From positions 172,489 through 236,488 of the forward strand of contig NZ_QHLZ01000003.1 in the NCBI RefSeq assembly GCF_003185915.1: DNA of 64,000 bases, read 5' to 3'. Position numbers and translations under genes: made by a program. Position 1 is the first letter of the stretch. Every line of letters begins with the position of its first letter. The notes below the pieces were generated by a model. That model saw only the letters and a list, made by a program, of their open reading frames with translations, did not search any database and was not told the DNA's origin. The stretch comes from Arthrobacter psychrochitiniphilus. GTDB lineage: Bacteria; Actinomycetota; Actinomycetes; Actinomycetales; Micrococcaceae. This document shows positions 25,134 to 34,849 of this stretch, piece by piece.

Positions 25134-25559
25134 CTACTTGGATCGCTGGCTGAGGCGACCCTGGAGCAGTGTGATGAGCATCTTCCCCTCCAGCCCGGCC
25201 CGTGTGCCCTCGTTGATGAGATGGTCCACGGCGGCCATTACTTCGAGCGCCCCTGGCGGTGGTTGCTCCTGTGGCGGGCTTCGGTCTTGGCCGCTCGCGT
25301 CCGGTTCCTCGTGCCGAGGCTCCGCCACCACTGTTCCCTGGCGCCGGTTCGTGGCGACGAGTCCCGTGCCCTCGAGTTCCTTATACGCCCGGGCCACGGT
25401 TCCCGCAGCCACGCCGAGGTCTGCGGCGAGGCTGCGGACAGTGGGCAGCCGGGTCCCGGGCACCAAGTGGCCTACAGCAATGAGCGAGGAAATCTGCCGC
25501 TGGATTTGTTCATACGGCGGAGTTGCCGTCTCCAGATCAATGACTATGCGGGCGTCCAT
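25134..25559 (-). CDS. GntR family regulator, YtrA subfamily
   Basis: 141 aa from the ATG at 25559 ([23 protein letters not shown]). N-terminal GntR winged helix: [31 protein letters not shown] (about residues 37-67) with the usual GTVV wing. The C-terminal part is short, as in the YtrA subfamily, with a Pro/Gln-rich linker in between. It starts 4 bp after the stop of a large membrane-protein gene, so is co-transcribed with it. YtrA-type regulators usually repress their own operon through long palindromes; such a palindrome is at 27239-27276. Confidence 0.85.
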   Translation of the reverse strand: MDARIVIDLETATPPYEQIQRQISSLIAVGHLVPGTRLPTVRSLAADLGVAAGTVARAYKELEGTGLVATNRRQGTVVAEPRHEEPDASGQDRSPPQEQPPPGALEVMAAVDHLINEGTRAGLEGKMLITLLQGRLSQRSK

Positions 25560-25563
25560 GAGG

Positions 25564-27222
25564 CTACCGCTGGCTCGGACTGGCGCCATGGGGGGCAAGT
25601 TCGGCAGCGTCCAGGCCGAAGTCCGCAGGGGTGAGCTTGCGGATGGGGTAGATGGCAAGCAGCACGCCAACCACCAGGCACAGGGTGCCCCAAGTGCGCA
25701 TCTCGAAACTTGCTGCCGAAGGGAGAGGTGCCAGTGGCATCATGATCAGCACCATGCCGAGGGTGGCGTACCAGCCGCCGGTGATGGTTCTGGCAATCCT
25801 GAACAGGGACCGGCGGCGCAGGGCCTCATCCAGGACCCGCGGTGCGTCTGTCAGGGGTGGGCGGGCGAGCGCAAACCTCAGTGCGGCGGCGCCGGACAGC
25901 AAAATGGCCAGGGCCAGGGCGCACGGGATGAGGTACATGGCTGCCGGGGTGTCGAGACCATCCCAAGTGTTCCGCCCGCCGGTGATGCTGACGTGGCGTG
26001 CGTGCAGAACCGCCAGCAGCAAGCCGACGGCGCTAATGGCAAAAGCGGCATACAGGGGCCAGGGGATCGCGTGGCGCAGTGGTGTTCGTGGTGTTGCGGC
26101 CGTGGTGTAGTTGCGCCGCATCACCACCTCCAGCCAGAGATACGCCAACGGCATCAGCACAAAAGGTGTCAGGAACGGGCCCATACTGCCGAGCCAAAAA
26201 CGTAAGGCGTATCCCAAGAGCGCACCGATAACAGCCGTGGGGGCCAACAGCACGTACGTGGTTCCGCTGAACCTTGATGCGGCCAATACATTGCCCAGAC
26301 CTGATTCAGCAGTGCGGCTGAGCCCGAAGATGCCCCGGTAATCGGGATCATTTGGCGCTGGTTCCAGTGCGGGTGGTTTCCAAAAGAACATGGTGACCAG
26401 AACTGCCATGTTGACAAGGCCCAGCCAGTTTACAAACGAGTCGATGTCAGAGCCGGGGACCGGCTGGATCAGGTAGTTGCCGGCCACTGCGGCCAGCCCT
26501 GAGGCAACCGTTGCCGAGACCCGCAGCAACCTGTTCATACCGATGATCCGCAACGTCTTGTTTTGCTCGGCCGATAAGTTGGCTAGGGAGCGCCGTGAGG
26601 CAACAAGGCGCATAACAAGAATTGTCCCGGTGCCCAGCAGGGCAAGGGCAAGGGATAGTGCTAAGGCGAGGGGTCCGCCGTCGATCCTTCCCGTGGTCCA
26701 CGCCCCGACTGCACCGGGGACCGGCGCGTTGACTGCCTCGAATCCGCCGGCCATGGCCACGAAGGGGATCACGGCGGCTGTGGCGAGGAAGATGGCTAGC
26801 GTGGTCCAGCCGAGCGCCGTCGGCACGTAGTCGCGGACGCGGCGGAATTCCAAAGCGGCCACCCGCTTGGCGGACTTTGGCGCCGGCCACGTAGCCTGCC
26901 CGATGGCGTGGACGGCAATGATGGCCAGTACGGGTCCCAGAAGTGACGGCCAGGGAGTTACGGACCAAGGGCTGTTGTGGGCGTTCGGTTGGGCGAAGTT
27001 GTACAGGCCGGCGCGGCCGGCGCTGCCCAGGCTGCTCAAGGCCCACGCAATGACGCCAGTCCAATAGGCGTGGTTGCGCACATGGTCCAAGGATGGGCCG
27101 TTGCGGGGTGACCAAACGGCGAAGCGCAAGACGGAGTAAATAACAACGCAGAGCACTGCAAGGGGCAGGCCGAATGACACCAGCCCCTCCATAAACGTAG
27201 GTGCGAGTGGATTCGGATTCAT
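25564..27222 (-). CDS. Large polytopic membrane protein of unknown function
   Basis: 552 aa from the ATG at 27222, which has GGGGGA just before it; a TTG-started frame to 27243 would run into the operator. About 11-13 hydrophobic segments are spread along the whole length, with cytoplasmic-looking basic loops (VASRRSLANLSAEQNKTLR; ALRRRSLFRIA). I do not recognise the family; there is no ABC ATPase signature, no MFS motif and no enzyme motif. It is the first gene of a two-gene unit with a YtrA-type GntR regulator and sits behind a 15-bp-arm palindrome, so its level is probably tightly repressed until a signal appears. Confidence 0.7.
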   Translation of the reverse strand: MNPNPLAPTFMEGLVSFGLPLAVLCVVIYSVLRFAVWSPRNGPSLDHVRNHAYWTGVIAWALSSLGSAGRAGLYNFAQPNAHNSPWSVTPWPSLLGPVLAIIAVHAIGQATWPAPKSAKRVAALEFRRVRDYVPTALGWTTLAIFLATAAVIPFVAMAGGFEAVNAPVPGAVGAWTTGRIDGGPLALALSLALALLGTGTILVMRLVASRRSLANLSAEQNKTLRIIGMNRLLRVSATVASGLAAVAGNYLIQPVPGSDIDSFVNWLGLVNMAVLVTMFFWKPPALEPAPNDPDYRGIFGLSRTAESGLGNVLAASRFSGTTYVLLAPTAVIGALLGYALRFWLGSMGPFLTPFVLMPLAYLWLEVVMRRNYTTAATPRTPLRHAIPWPLYAAFAISAVGLLLAVLHARHVSITGGRNTWDGLDTPAAMYLIPCALALAILLSGAAALRFALARPPLTDAPRVLDEALRRRSLFRIARTITGGWYATLGMVLIMMPLAPLPSAASFEMRTWGTLCLVVGVLLAIYPIRKLTPADFGLDAAELAPHGASPSQR

Positions 27223-27238
27223 GATTCCCCCATGACTC

Positions 27239-27276
27239 GACAATCTTTGTACCGAGTGTACGGTACAAAGATTGTC
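27239..27276. promoter_or_regulatory. GntR-type operator, perfect 15-bp inverted repeat
   Basis: GACAATCTTTGTACC (27239-27253) and its exact complement GGTACAAAGATTGTC (27262-27276) flank GAGTGTAC. It lies 17 bp before the membrane-protein start, a repressor position, and is the expected type of site for the YtrA-like regulator of the same operon. Confidence 0.85.
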
Positions 27277-27300
27277 CGGGGGAAGACTATGACGTCGGGA

Positions 27301-28266
27301 TCAGTCCTCGTAGGGTTTATGCTGCTCGAGAGCCACGATGGTGCCGGGCTCATCCAGCGAGATGTGGGCTACAAGGACTTCCCCGGGAGCAAGGTGCGGG
27401 TCAAGAAGCGGCAAGGAAGCCCCCAACTCCTGGGACATATGCGTTGCCAGCACAGCCAGAACGGTGGGCAGCACCGGGCGGTGTGTGCACACAACGGTGG
27501 CCGAAGACCGCGTCAGTGTCTTTTCCATGACTGCCGTGACCTTGGCCGGGTTGCGCAAGTGGTCCGCCTCAGTCAGCCACGGCACCACCTTCACCTTGGC
27601 CTTCGTGGCCTGGGCGTAGGGGGAGATCGTGGAAATGCAGCGCAGCCAATCGCTTGTGTAAATGCGGCCGGGGTGCCAGGCCATGAGCAGCCGTTGCAGG
27701 AACATGGCCTGCCGTTTACCAGTGGCAGCCAAGGGACGGTCACCCTCAGCCCGCGTCCAGGCCGAACGGGGCTTCGCCTTTGCATGGCGGAGAATCAGCA
27801 GCGGCCATGTGTTCAAGGTGGAGGATTCGTACGCGTCCACCAAGGCCTCCAAGGGTTGTAAATCTGAGGGATTGGAGAGCAGCCCGCGGGCCTTGTTGGG
27901 GCTGCACCAAATGACGGCGTCCACTTCCTTGCCATCGGGGGTGGGAGGCAGGTCATCAACAGCTGCCGCCCAATAATGCACTTCCTTGCGGCCGGGCTTC
28001 ACGGTGTAGCTGATCGATGGCAGGGGCCTGCCCAGGGTGATGGGCAGGCCTACTTCTTCATACACTTCCCGGACAGCGCACTCGGCCAGGGTCTCGCCCT
28101 TATCTAGTTTGCCTTTGGGCCAGGACCAGTCATCGTAGCGTTGCCTGTGGATCAAAAGAACTTCAAGCTTTTTTTTCTTGACTCGCCAGCACAGAGCGCC
28201 GGCTGCATAGATCGAGACAGCTATGTCCTCGGTAATCGGGCCATCGAGATGTTCAGCGTTGCGCAT
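27301..28266 (-). CDS. Nudix hydrolase fused to histidine phosphatase (MutT1-like)
   Basis: 321 aa from the ATG at 28266, which overlaps the ppk stop (TAATG). N-terminal Nudix domain with the full box GKLDKGETLAECAVREVYEEVGL (about residues 60-82); C-terminal phosphoglycerate-mutase-like domain beginning LLILRHAKAK with the RHA catalytic motif and a later CTHRP. The arrangement is that of mycobacterial MutT1, which hydrolyses 8-oxo-GTP/dGTP and diadenosine polyphosphates. Translational coupling to polyphosphate kinase suggests linked phosphate/nucleotide metabolism. Substrate inferred. Confidence 0.88.
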   Translation of the reverse strand: MRNAEHLDGPITEDIAVSIYAAGALCWRVKKKKLEVLLIHRQRYDDWSWPKGKLDKGETLAECAVREVYEEVGLPITLGRPLPSISYTVKPGRKEVHYWAAAVDDLPPTPDGKEVDAVIWCSPNKARGLLSNPSDLQPLEALVDAYESSTLNTWPLLILRHAKAKPRSAWTRAEGDRPLAATGKRQAMFLQRLLMAWHPGRIYTSDWLRCISTISPYAQATKAKVKVVPWLTEADHLRNPAKVTAVMEKTLTRSSATVVCTHRPVLPTVLAVLATHMSQELGASLPLLDPHLAPGEVLVAHISLDEPGTIVALEQHKPYED

Positions 28267-30515
28267 TAACGGTGCAGTGCAGATCGCGAACGTGACCGGC
28301 TGGCGAGCAGCCATGACTGAACATCGAGCAAGGGGTTTCCTTCGTCATCAAGGTGGTGGCGTTTCCATTCGCCGTCATTATCCAGATGCCAGCTGGCTGT
28401 TCCGGAATCGAGGTAGCGGCTCAAAAGGGAGGTTACATCCGCAATGTCTTCACGGTTGGACAGTCTCACCAGAGCCTCAACGCGGCGATCCAGGTTCCGG
28501 TGCATCATGTCGGCAGAACCAATGTACACAATGTTGTTCTCGCCGCCCCCATTGGCAAAAGTAAACACGCGGGAGTGTTCCAGGAAGCGGCCCAGCACTG
28601 ATCGCACGGTGATGTTCTCGCTAAGTCCGGGCACGCCAGGGCGCAATGAACAAATACCGCGAACAATCACACCTACCTCCACACCGGCTTGCGAGGCCCG
28701 GTACAAGGAATCGATGATGGCTTCATCCACCATGGAGTTGACCTTGATACGTACCTGCGCCGGCAGGCCGGCCTTCTTATTGGCAATCTCGGCATCAATG
28801 AGGTCAATGAGCCCGCTTCGCACTGAACGGGGGGCCACCAGAAGCCTGTCAAAGGAGGTCTTGGGTGCGTATCCGGAGAGTTGGTTGAAGAGCTTGGAGA
28901 GGTCTTCTCCCACCTGATTATCAGCCGTCAGCAGACCCAGGTCCTCGTAGTACCTGGCCGTACGTGGATGGTAGTTTCCCGTGCCAATGTGGCAGTAGCG
29001 GCGCAGCCCATCCTGTTCCTGGCGCACCACCAGGGAGAGCTTGCAGTGGGTCTTGAGCCCAACAATGCCGTACACAACGTGCACACCGGCCTGCTCCAGT
29101 TTCCGGGCCCAAGAAATGTTGGCTTGTTCATCAAAACGGGCCTTGATCTCCACGAGCGCCAAAACCTGTTTGCCGGCCTCTGCGGCATCCACCAGGGCAT
29201 CAACAATGGGGGAGTCGCCGGAGGTGCGGTACAGGGTCTGTTTGATGGCGCGCACCTTGGGATCAGTCGCTGCCTGTTCCAGGAAGGCCTGGACCGAGGT
29301 GGAAAACGAATCGTAGGGGTGGTGCAACAAGATGTCACGACGGCGCATGGCAGCAAATACGTTGGCCGCCTTCGAGGTCTCTGAGGCATTCAAATCACGG
29401 GACGTGTGGGCCACATGCTTGGGGTAACGCAGATCTGGCCGGTCAATGCTGCCGATCATGGAGAGTCCGCGCAGGTCAAGCGGTGCGGGCAGTGAGTACA
29501 CCTCCGTTTCATCCACATCAAGCTCGCGAACCAACAGCGCCAGGATGCTGGGGTTGATATCGGTGGCCACCTCAAGGCGCACGGGCGGGCCGAACTTGCG
29601 CCGCAACAGCTCCTTCTCGAGAGCCTGCAGAAGGTTCTCGGCGTCGTCTTCTTCTACTTCGAGGTCTTCGTTACGGGTGACCCGGAAGGTATGGTGCTCC
29701 ACAATCTCCATGCCCGGGAACAACTGATCAAGGTGCTCTGCAATGACTTCTTCCAGAGGAATGAAGCGGGCCACCCGTCCGGGGACTGTCCCCGCGCGGA
29801 CGCCATCCAAGGAAACGAGCCGTGGCAACAGGTCAGGGACCTTCACGCGTGCAAACAGTTCCTTGTCGCTGACAGGGTTACGCACCACCACTGCCAAGTT
29901 CAATGACAAACCGGAAATGTAGGGGAACGGGTGTGCCGGGTCCACGGCCAAGGGGGTCAGGATGGGGAAGATCTTCTCGGCGAACATCTTGGCCAGTTGC
30001 ACTTTGGACGGATCATCAAGTTCATCCCAATGGACCAGATGGATGTGTTCGTACGCCAACGCTGGGCGGATCTGATTGGCAAATACGTGGGCGTGGCGTG
30101 CCTGCAACTCATGGGCGGCTTCGCTGATCTGTTCAAGTACTTCCATGGGACTGAGCCCGGCAGGTGATGGTACAGCTAGCCCCGTTGCAATGCGCCGTTT
30201 GAGCCCAGCCACACGAACCATGAAGAACTCATCCAGGTTGGAGGCAAAAATGGACAAGAAATTCACGCGCTCCAGCAAATGCACGTCGGGGTCTTCAGCC
30301 AGTTCCAGGACCCTGGAATTGAAAGCCAGCCAACTCAACTCCCGGTCTAGGAAGCGGTCGGGGCTGACATCACCCTCGGGTGCCAGTATGGGCTCAAATT
30401 CAGGAATTTCAATCCGGTCCTGGGTGGCTCTGGCCGAGGGTACTTCGCCAGCTAGAAAGCGCTCCCTGCCATTTGCTGTCGCAGTGTTCAGAGAGCCCTT
30501 GAATTCGCGCTTCAT
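28266..30515 (-). CDS. ppk: Polyphosphate kinase 1
   Basis: 749 aa. Reversibly transfers the gamma-phosphate of ATP onto polyphosphate. Domains in order: N-terminal helical domain ([22 protein letters not shown]), head domain, then two catalytic domains with [30 protein letters not shown], the phospho-His region [11 protein letters not shown] and [25 protein letters not shown]. Full length for the family. Downstream Nudix/phosphatase gene overlaps. Likely an operon; no Pho-box was searched for. Confidence 0.95.
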   Translation of the reverse strand: MKREFKGSLNTATANGRERFLAGEVPSARATQDRIEIPEFEPILAPEGDVSPDRFLDRELSWLAFNSRVLELAEDPDVHLLERVNFLSIFASNLDEFFMVRVAGLKRRIATGLAVPSPAGLSPMEVLEQISEAAHELQARHAHVFANQIRPALAYEHIHLVHWDELDDPSKVQLAKMFAEKIFPILTPLAVDPAHPFPYISGLSLNLAVVVRNPVSDKELFARVKVPDLLPRLVSLDGVRAGTVPGRVARFIPLEEVIAEHLDQLFPGMEIVEHHTFRVTRNEDLEVEEDDAENLLQALEKELLRRKFGPPVRLEVATDINPSILALLVRELDVDETEVYSLPAPLDLRGLSMIGSIDRPDLRYPKHVAHTSRDLNASETSKAANVFAAMRRRDILLHHPYDSFSTSVQAFLEQAATDPKVRAIKQTLYRTSGDSPIVDALVDAAEAGKQVLALVEIKARFDEQANISWARKLEQAGVHVVYGIVGLKTHCKLSLVVRQEQDGLRRYCHIGTGNYHPRTARYYEDLGLLTADNQVGEDLSKLFNQLSGYAPKTSFDRLLVAPRSVRSGLIDLIDAEIANKKAGLPAQVRIKVNSMVDEAIIDSLYRASQAGVEVGVIVRGICSLRPGVPGLSENITVRSVLGRFLEHSRVFTFANGGGENNIVYIGSADMMHRNLDRRVEALVRLSNREDIADVTSLLSRYLDSGTASWHLDNDGEWKRHHLDDEGNPLLDVQSWLLASRSRSRSALHR

Positions 30516-30581
30516 CGATAAGTCCTCGGGGTCGGTACTTTTGGTCTAAACGGTACAAGCTTCGCTGCAGGCACCCGCCGG

Positions 30582-31568
30582 TTAGGGGGAGAGCGGGCCG
30601 TACATGACGTCGGAGTCCCACTTGGTGAAACCTAGTTTGCGGTACAGCGACACTGCCGCCTCATTGTCTGCATCTACGTACAGCATAATGGCCCGGAGCC
30701 CGGCATTTTGCAGGTGGTCTATACCCTGCTTGGTCAGGATCTTGCCCAGGCCGAGCCCCTGCGCATCCGGGATGACGCCCACTACATAGACCTCTCCCAT
30801 AGCGGCCTGACCTGCCCGGGCCGGATGAAGCTTGGTCCAATGAAACCCCAAAATTTCCTGCGAAGCATTCACGGCCAGAAAAAAACCAGCAGGATCAAAC
30901 CAAGGCTCGGCCATGCGCGCCTGCAAATCAGCCAGCGTCAGCGCGCCTTGCTCGGGGTGGTGGGCAAAGGCGCTCGCGTTGGCTGCAACCCAGGCGCCCT
31001 CATCCTGGTCAGGGACAAATGTCCGCAGGCTCACGCCGTCGGGCGCAGGGTACTCCAGGGTGGGCTGGGGTTCAGCGGATGAGGGCGCCTGCCGGACCAG
31101 GCGCATGCGCCAGAGTTCGCGAATGGCCCGGAAGCCGTAGCTGGCCGCTAGATCGGCAGCTGCTTCATGGTCTCCGTGGGACCATGCCTTGATGCCGTGC
31201 AGCCCGCGTACCTCCACCAATTTATCGGCGAGAATGGCGCCAACCCCATCATTTCGGTAGGCGGGGTGAACCACAATTTCCAGCACGCCCTCGTTGCCGT
31301 TGAGCACCACCACGGCAACTCCAGCCAGGTCTTCGCCAACGGTGGGGGACGCGTCCTCCGGGGCATAGGTGAGCAAGGTCAGGACACTTTGGGGGCTAGC
31401 GTGGGCGGATTTCAGCTCCACGAGTGTCTGCTCAGAGAACGGCGGGTTCCCGTCGGCATCTTCGGCAGCAGCAATCACTGTCTGGATTTCTTGCAGAAGT
31501 TCGGGTCCGGGGGCACCTGGAACTACTGTTACCGGCCAGCTGTCAGTCTTTGCGGGGCTCATGCTCAC
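30582..31568 (-). CDS. mshD: Mycothiol synthase
   Basis: 328 aa with two GNAT domains. It acetylates Cys-GlcN-Ins with acetyl-CoA in the last step of mycothiol synthesis, an actinobacterial thiol. The C-terminal active domain shows VYVVGVIPDAQGLGLGKILTKQGIDHL for acetyl-CoA and MLYVDADNEAAVSLYRKLGF; the N-terminal domain has EIVVHPAYRNDGVGAILADKLVEV. GTG start at 31568, with an ATG two codons later as alternative. glnR lies two genes upstream, a neighbourhood also known in mycobacteria. Confidence 0.92.
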   Translation of the reverse strand: MSMSPAKTDSWPVTVVPGAPGPELLQEIQTVIAAAEDADGNPPFSEQTLVELKSAHASPQSVLTLLTYAPEDASPTVGEDLAGVAVVVLNGNEGVLEIVVHPAYRNDGVGAILADKLVEVRGLHGIKAWSHGDHEAAADLAASYGFRAIRELWRMRLVRQAPSSAEPQPTLEYPAPDGVSLRTFVPDQDEGAWVAANASAFAHHPEQGALTLADLQARMAEPWFDPAGFFLAVNASQEILGFHWTKLHPARAGQAAMGEVYVVGVIPDAQGLGLGKILTKQGIDHLQNAGLRAIMLYVDADNEAAVSLYRKLGFTKWDSDVMYGPLSP

Positions 31569-31648
31569 AGCCTAGTGTGCCGGGCTGTGCTATTGCGAGA
31601 ATCGCTGCCAGGTAACGTGTCGAAATGCTGCTTGGCGTGGCCGCGAGT

Positions 31649-31840
31649 TTGCAAGGCGGTGCGAAGCTGGCATAGAGTTTGAGAGCAGTAAGGCTCACAC
31701 ACAGTGCGTCACTTGCTTGTTTTACCTGCACGTCTGGGGGGATGCACCAGTGGGGTGTCCTCGATACGTTCGATCCGTATGTCCTCCACTCAACCAGTAA
31801 GGCCCGTTTCCATTTCGTGGAAACGGGCCTTACTTTTTTG
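31649..31840 (+). ncRNA. Candidate small RNA in a gene-free interval
   Basis: The 31569-31893 interval has no credible coding frame but ends in a textbook plus-strand terminator. Upstream are TTGCAA (31649-31654) and TAGAGT (31673-31678) with an 18-bp spacer, and a branched foldback: AGTGGGG (31749-31755) with CTCCACT (31784-31790) enclosing ATACG/CGTAT (31764-31768, 31776-31780). A transcript of roughly 150 nt would result. Inferred from sequence only. Confidence 0.4.
31796..31839 (+). terminator. Strong intrinsic terminator without a coding gene upstream
   Basis: 17-bp perfect stem (31796-31812 and 31818-31834) with TTTCG loop and a six-T run on the plus strand. The nearest protein genes on both sides are on the minus strand. 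It could also stop read-through from the minus-strand dehydrogenase, though there is no T-run in that direction. Confidence 0.85.
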
Positions 31841-31893
31841 GGGGATTAGCGGCCAAAATGTGGGCCCGCTAGTTCCAGCCGGCCAGTGCCGGC

Positions 31894-32907
31894 TCAGGCG
31901 TGGTGCGCCATGTCTGCGGCGCGGATCTGGGCCACTAGAGGTTTTCCTTCGGTGTACCGGCCAAGATCGGCCAATGCCTCATCCACCATGCGGCGGGTTT
32001 CTGCGCCCAAGGAGCCGGCCACATGCGGTGTCAGGATCACATTGGGCAGGTCATACAGTTCGTTATCGGCCGGCAGTGGCTCCGGATCCGTTACATCCAA
32101 GATGGCCGTCAACCGTCCTGTGCGGCATTCGGCAAGTAACGCGTCAGTGTCAATGAGGTCTCCACGCGCCGTATTGATGATGGTGGTGTGATCGGCCAAG
32201 GCAGCGAGCTCGCGCGCCCCAATCATGTGATGGGTGCTGGGCAGTGATGGCGCATGGATGGAGAGCACATCCACTTGGCCAAGTAGATCCTCTAAAGGCA
32301 GGAGCGTGGCGCCAGCGGCAGTGACTTCAGCCGGGTCAGCATAAGGATCAGCCAGCAAAATGGTGACGTCCTCTAGCTGGCGCAGCAGGTCCACCACACG
32401 GCGGCCTATCCGGGAATAGCCCACAATTCCAATGGTGCGGCCAAGATTCCCCAATTTCCCGCGGGACGCGGCGAAAGAAAGCTCGCCGCGGTGATTGCGG
32501 CTGTCGTTAGAGAGCACCTGCGCCCGTTTTCCCGCGAGAATGATGCTTGCAAAGGTGAACTCTGCAACGGGGATGGCATTGGAATCCGCGCCATTGCACA
32601 CCGTGATCCCACGTTCCCACAGGGCGGGTGTGGCAAAGGTGCGTACAGACCCGGCGCAGTGGAAGACGGCTTTCAAGGCGGGGAGGCGTTCCAAAGCTGG
32701 TGCATCCAGCAAAGGAACTCCCCAGCTGGTGATGAGGACCTCTACTTCGGGGAGTTGGTCTTGAATCTCCGGGTGGTCCAATGAATCCGCCCAAAAAGTT
32801 CCACAGAGCGAGGCCAGCGAGCGAAGCCGGTCAAGCCGAGACATATCAAATTGTGTGGCGAAGGTATCTGCACTCATGAGGATCAAGGCAGTGGGAAGCT
32901 GTGTCAT
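31894..32907 (-). CDS. D-isomer-specific 2-hydroxyacid dehydrogenase
   Basis: 337 aa from the ATG at 32907 (MTQLPTALILMSADTF). NAD-dependent oxidoreductase with the family's catalytic triad: Arg in INTARGDLIDTDALL, Glu in ILDVTDPEPLP and His in ILTPHVAGS. The nucleotide fingerprint reads GIVGYSRIGRRV, with Ser in place of the middle Gly, a variation common in this actinobacterial branch. Substrate unknown; the family ranges from hydroxypyruvate/glyoxylate to phosphoglycerate. It lies alone between glnR and mshD. Confidence 0.85.
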   Translation of the reverse strand: MTQLPTALILMSADTFATQFDMSRLDRLRSLASLCGTFWADSLDHPEIQDQLPEVEVLITSWGVPLLDAPALERLPALKAVFHCAGSVRTFATPALWERGITVCNGADSNAIPVAEFTFASIILAGKRAQVLSNDSRNHRGELSFAASRGKLGNLGRTIGIVGYSRIGRRVVDLLRQLEDVTILLADPYADPAEVTAAGATLLPLEDLLGQVDVLSIHAPSLPSTHHMIGARELAALADHTTIINTARGDLIDTDALLAECRTGRLTAILDVTDPEPLPADNELYDLPNVILTPHVAGSLGAETRRMVDEALADLGRYTEGKPLVAQIRAADMAHHA

Positions 32908-32986
32908 GGCGGAATGGTTCCTTGTGCAAAGGGGATGGCTTCTAAAAATGGGTTCATGCACTCTGGCGATGGAATGTATCTGCGCT

Positions 32987-33685
32987 TCAGGCGTCCGTCA
33001 TGGAGCTCTCAGACTGGCGGGAAACACTGAGCCGGTAACCCACGTTGCGGACGGTGCTGATGAGGTTCTCGTTCTCACTGCCCAATTTTGCCCGCAGCCG
33101 CCGCACATGAACATCCACAGTGCGGGTACCTCCGTAATAGTCGTAGCCCCAGACTTCGTTCAGGAGCTGCGCCCTTGTGAAGACGCGCCCCGGATGCTGG
33201 GCCAGGTACTTGAGCAGCTCGAATTCCTTGTAGGTAAGATTCAGCACGCTTCCATGTACCCGGGCTGTGTAGCTGTCCTCATCGATGACGATTCCGGCGG
33301 CCTGAATTTCCTGATGGGTTTCTTCTTCGGCGATGGTTGCTCGGGTCAGAGCCAAACGAATCCGAGCCTCCACCTCCGCCGGCTTGGCCGTGTCAAGAAT
33401 GACGTCGTCAGCAGCCCACGTTGCGCTCACAACAGCCATGCCGCCTTCGGTAAGGATAAGCAGCAGAGGGACGCTGATGCCAGTGGCTCGGAGTAATTGG
33501 CACAGGGACCGGGACCCGGCCAGATCGGTGCGGGCATCAACCATGATGAGCTCGGTGGGGCGGGCATCAAGGAGCGCTGTGGGAACGGCTGGCAGAATAT
33601 GAATCTCGTGGCTGAGTAGTTCAAGCGCAGGCAAAACATCCACGGAAGTTCCGTGGATGTTGGTCAGCAATAATATCTGCGACAT
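32987..33685 (-). CDS. glnR: OmpR-type winged-helix regulator GlnR
   Basis: 232 aa with an atypical receiver domain and a C-terminal winged helix ([53 protein letters not shown], about residues 145-200). End-to-end similarity to the global nitrogen regulator GlnR is strong, including the N-terminal [20 protein letters not shown] and [17 protein letters not shown]; GlnR keeps the pocket Asp but is an orphan not activated by a kinase. Nearness to mshD fits mycobacterial gene order. Expected to control ammonium and glutamine genes elsewhere. Confidence 0.9.
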   Translation of the reverse strand: MSQILLLTNIHGTSVDVLPALELLSHEIHILPAVPTALLDARPTELIMVDARTDLAGSRSLCQLLRATGISVPLLLILTEGGMAVVSATWAADDVILDTAKPAEVEARIRLALTRATIAEEETHQEIQAAGIVIDEDSYTARVHGSVLNLTYKEFELLKYLAQHPGRVFTRAQLLNEVWGYDYYGGTRTVDVHVRRLRAKLGSENENLISTVRNVGYRLSVSRQSESSMTDA

Positions 33686-33831
33686 CTCTTCCTAAACAAA
33701 GTGCTCATTTAATGCGCATCTTTGGGCCTCGAACCAGTTGCAAAGCCTGCCTGGCATGAGCGTAAAAAACTAAAACGCTCCGCCACAGGTTTGTTCCACA
33801 GTGTACCGGCAGAATAGGGCAGGATTGATGT

Positions 33832-34758
33832 GTGAAGTCATCTATAGCCGGACTTATTGGAATCATCGCTTTGGCACTGCTGGTTGCCGGGCACTCCCTG
33901 GGCCTTGAATACGCTGTGGGGGTGAGCATGGCTCTGGCCGTGACGTTTGGTTACGGATGGCCGCATTATCTGGCCATCCCGGCCAAGAAAACGTTGGGCA
34001 CCGTGATCGCCTTGACGGGTGCTTTGGCGGCCTTGACCGCTGGACTGAGCGCGGGCAAGGACTACCTTTCGTGGACAGCCATCTACATTGCGCTCGGTTT
34101 CGGCGCCATCATGGTGGTGCAGCTGATCCGCGGAACGGGTCAAAAGCGCCGTTTGGAGTCCACCTTAGGTGCCGGTGCCGGTGTGGCCATGGCCGGGTTT
34201 GCCTGTGGCTGGGTGGCGTCCTTTAGATTCCTGGGCGAGCCGGGGATGACGGCCATTGTTGCCATCAGTGCCGCTGTTGCGCTTCTTGCCGGGATGCTCC
34301 CCTGGCCGGATAGGGTCGCGGCCCCGCTGGCCATAATCTTGGCGGTGCTGGCGGGACCTTTGGCGGCGCTGGTGTTCTCCGATGTCCGGATTGTGCCGGC
34401 CGCCGTCCTGGCTATTGTGGTGGCCTCCATCATTGCTGCATTTAGGCGGCTGCGGACTCTGGGCACACAGCTGGCCGGGGATGCCATGCGAGACGCCCGA
34501 GCCGCCGATGAGTTGATCGGTGAAGTCAGCGTCCACATAAGTGCCGCCGAAACTCCCGTCCAGACAGCAACTGAAGCGCCTGCCGAAGCAGCAGCCCAAA
34601 GTCCCTCTGAAACACCAGTGGAATCTCCAGCTCAGGCACCCCTCGAAGCACCCGCACTAACCCCAGGGCGCATTTTTGGTGAGGTAGCCGCTGCCTTGGC
34701 GCCCATCGTGTCCATCGGCTCAGTCGTGTACTTCGTGGAGAAAATCCTGCTGTCATAA
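33832..34758 (+). CDS. Polytopic membrane protein, unknown function
   Basis: 308 aa, GTG start. Seven or so hydrophobic segments fill residues 1-210 (e.g. IAGLIGIIALALLVAGHSL, AVGVSMALAVTFGYGWP). A hydrophilic, Ala/Pro/Glu-rich stretch follows with repeated SPxETP/EAPA units (about 235-275), then a last hydrophobic helix at the C-terminus. Resembles uncharacterised permease-like proteins of Arthrobacter relatives. Divergent from glnR (146-bp gap). Function unknown. Confidence 0.7.
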   Translation: MKSSIAGLIGIIALALLVAGHSLGLEYAVGVSMALAVTFGYGWPHYLAIPAKKTLGTVIALTGALAALTAGLSAGKDYLSWTAIYIALGFGAIMVVQLIRGTGQKRRLESTLGAGAGVAMAGFACGWVASFRFLGEPGMTAIVAISAAVALLAGMLPWPDRVAAPLAIILAVLAGPLAALVFSDVRIVPAAVLAIVVASIIAAFRRLRTLGTQLAGDAMRDARAADELIGEVSVHISAAETPVQTATEAPAEAAAQSPSETPVESPAQAPLEAPALTPGRIFGEVAAALAPIVSIGSVVYFVEKILLS

Positions 34759-34849
34759 GTGAGCGAACCCCTACCAGCTAAACGGCCTTCTAGACGCGGT
34801 GCCTGCGAATGAGTCAGGAACGCTGCGCAGATCATTGTAGGATGGCATT

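Noticed and set aside
25652-26341. Plus-strand frames opposite the large membrane protein
   Set aside because: Basic, low-complexity translations typical of antisense frames; the minus-strand frame shows regular membrane segments.
31764-31790. tRNA T-arm-like sequence (ATACG-TTCGATC-CGTAT)
   Set aside because: No acceptor, D or anticodon arm fits at the required distances; the flanking bases instead pair as a simple outer stem, so it was kept only as part of a possible small RNA.
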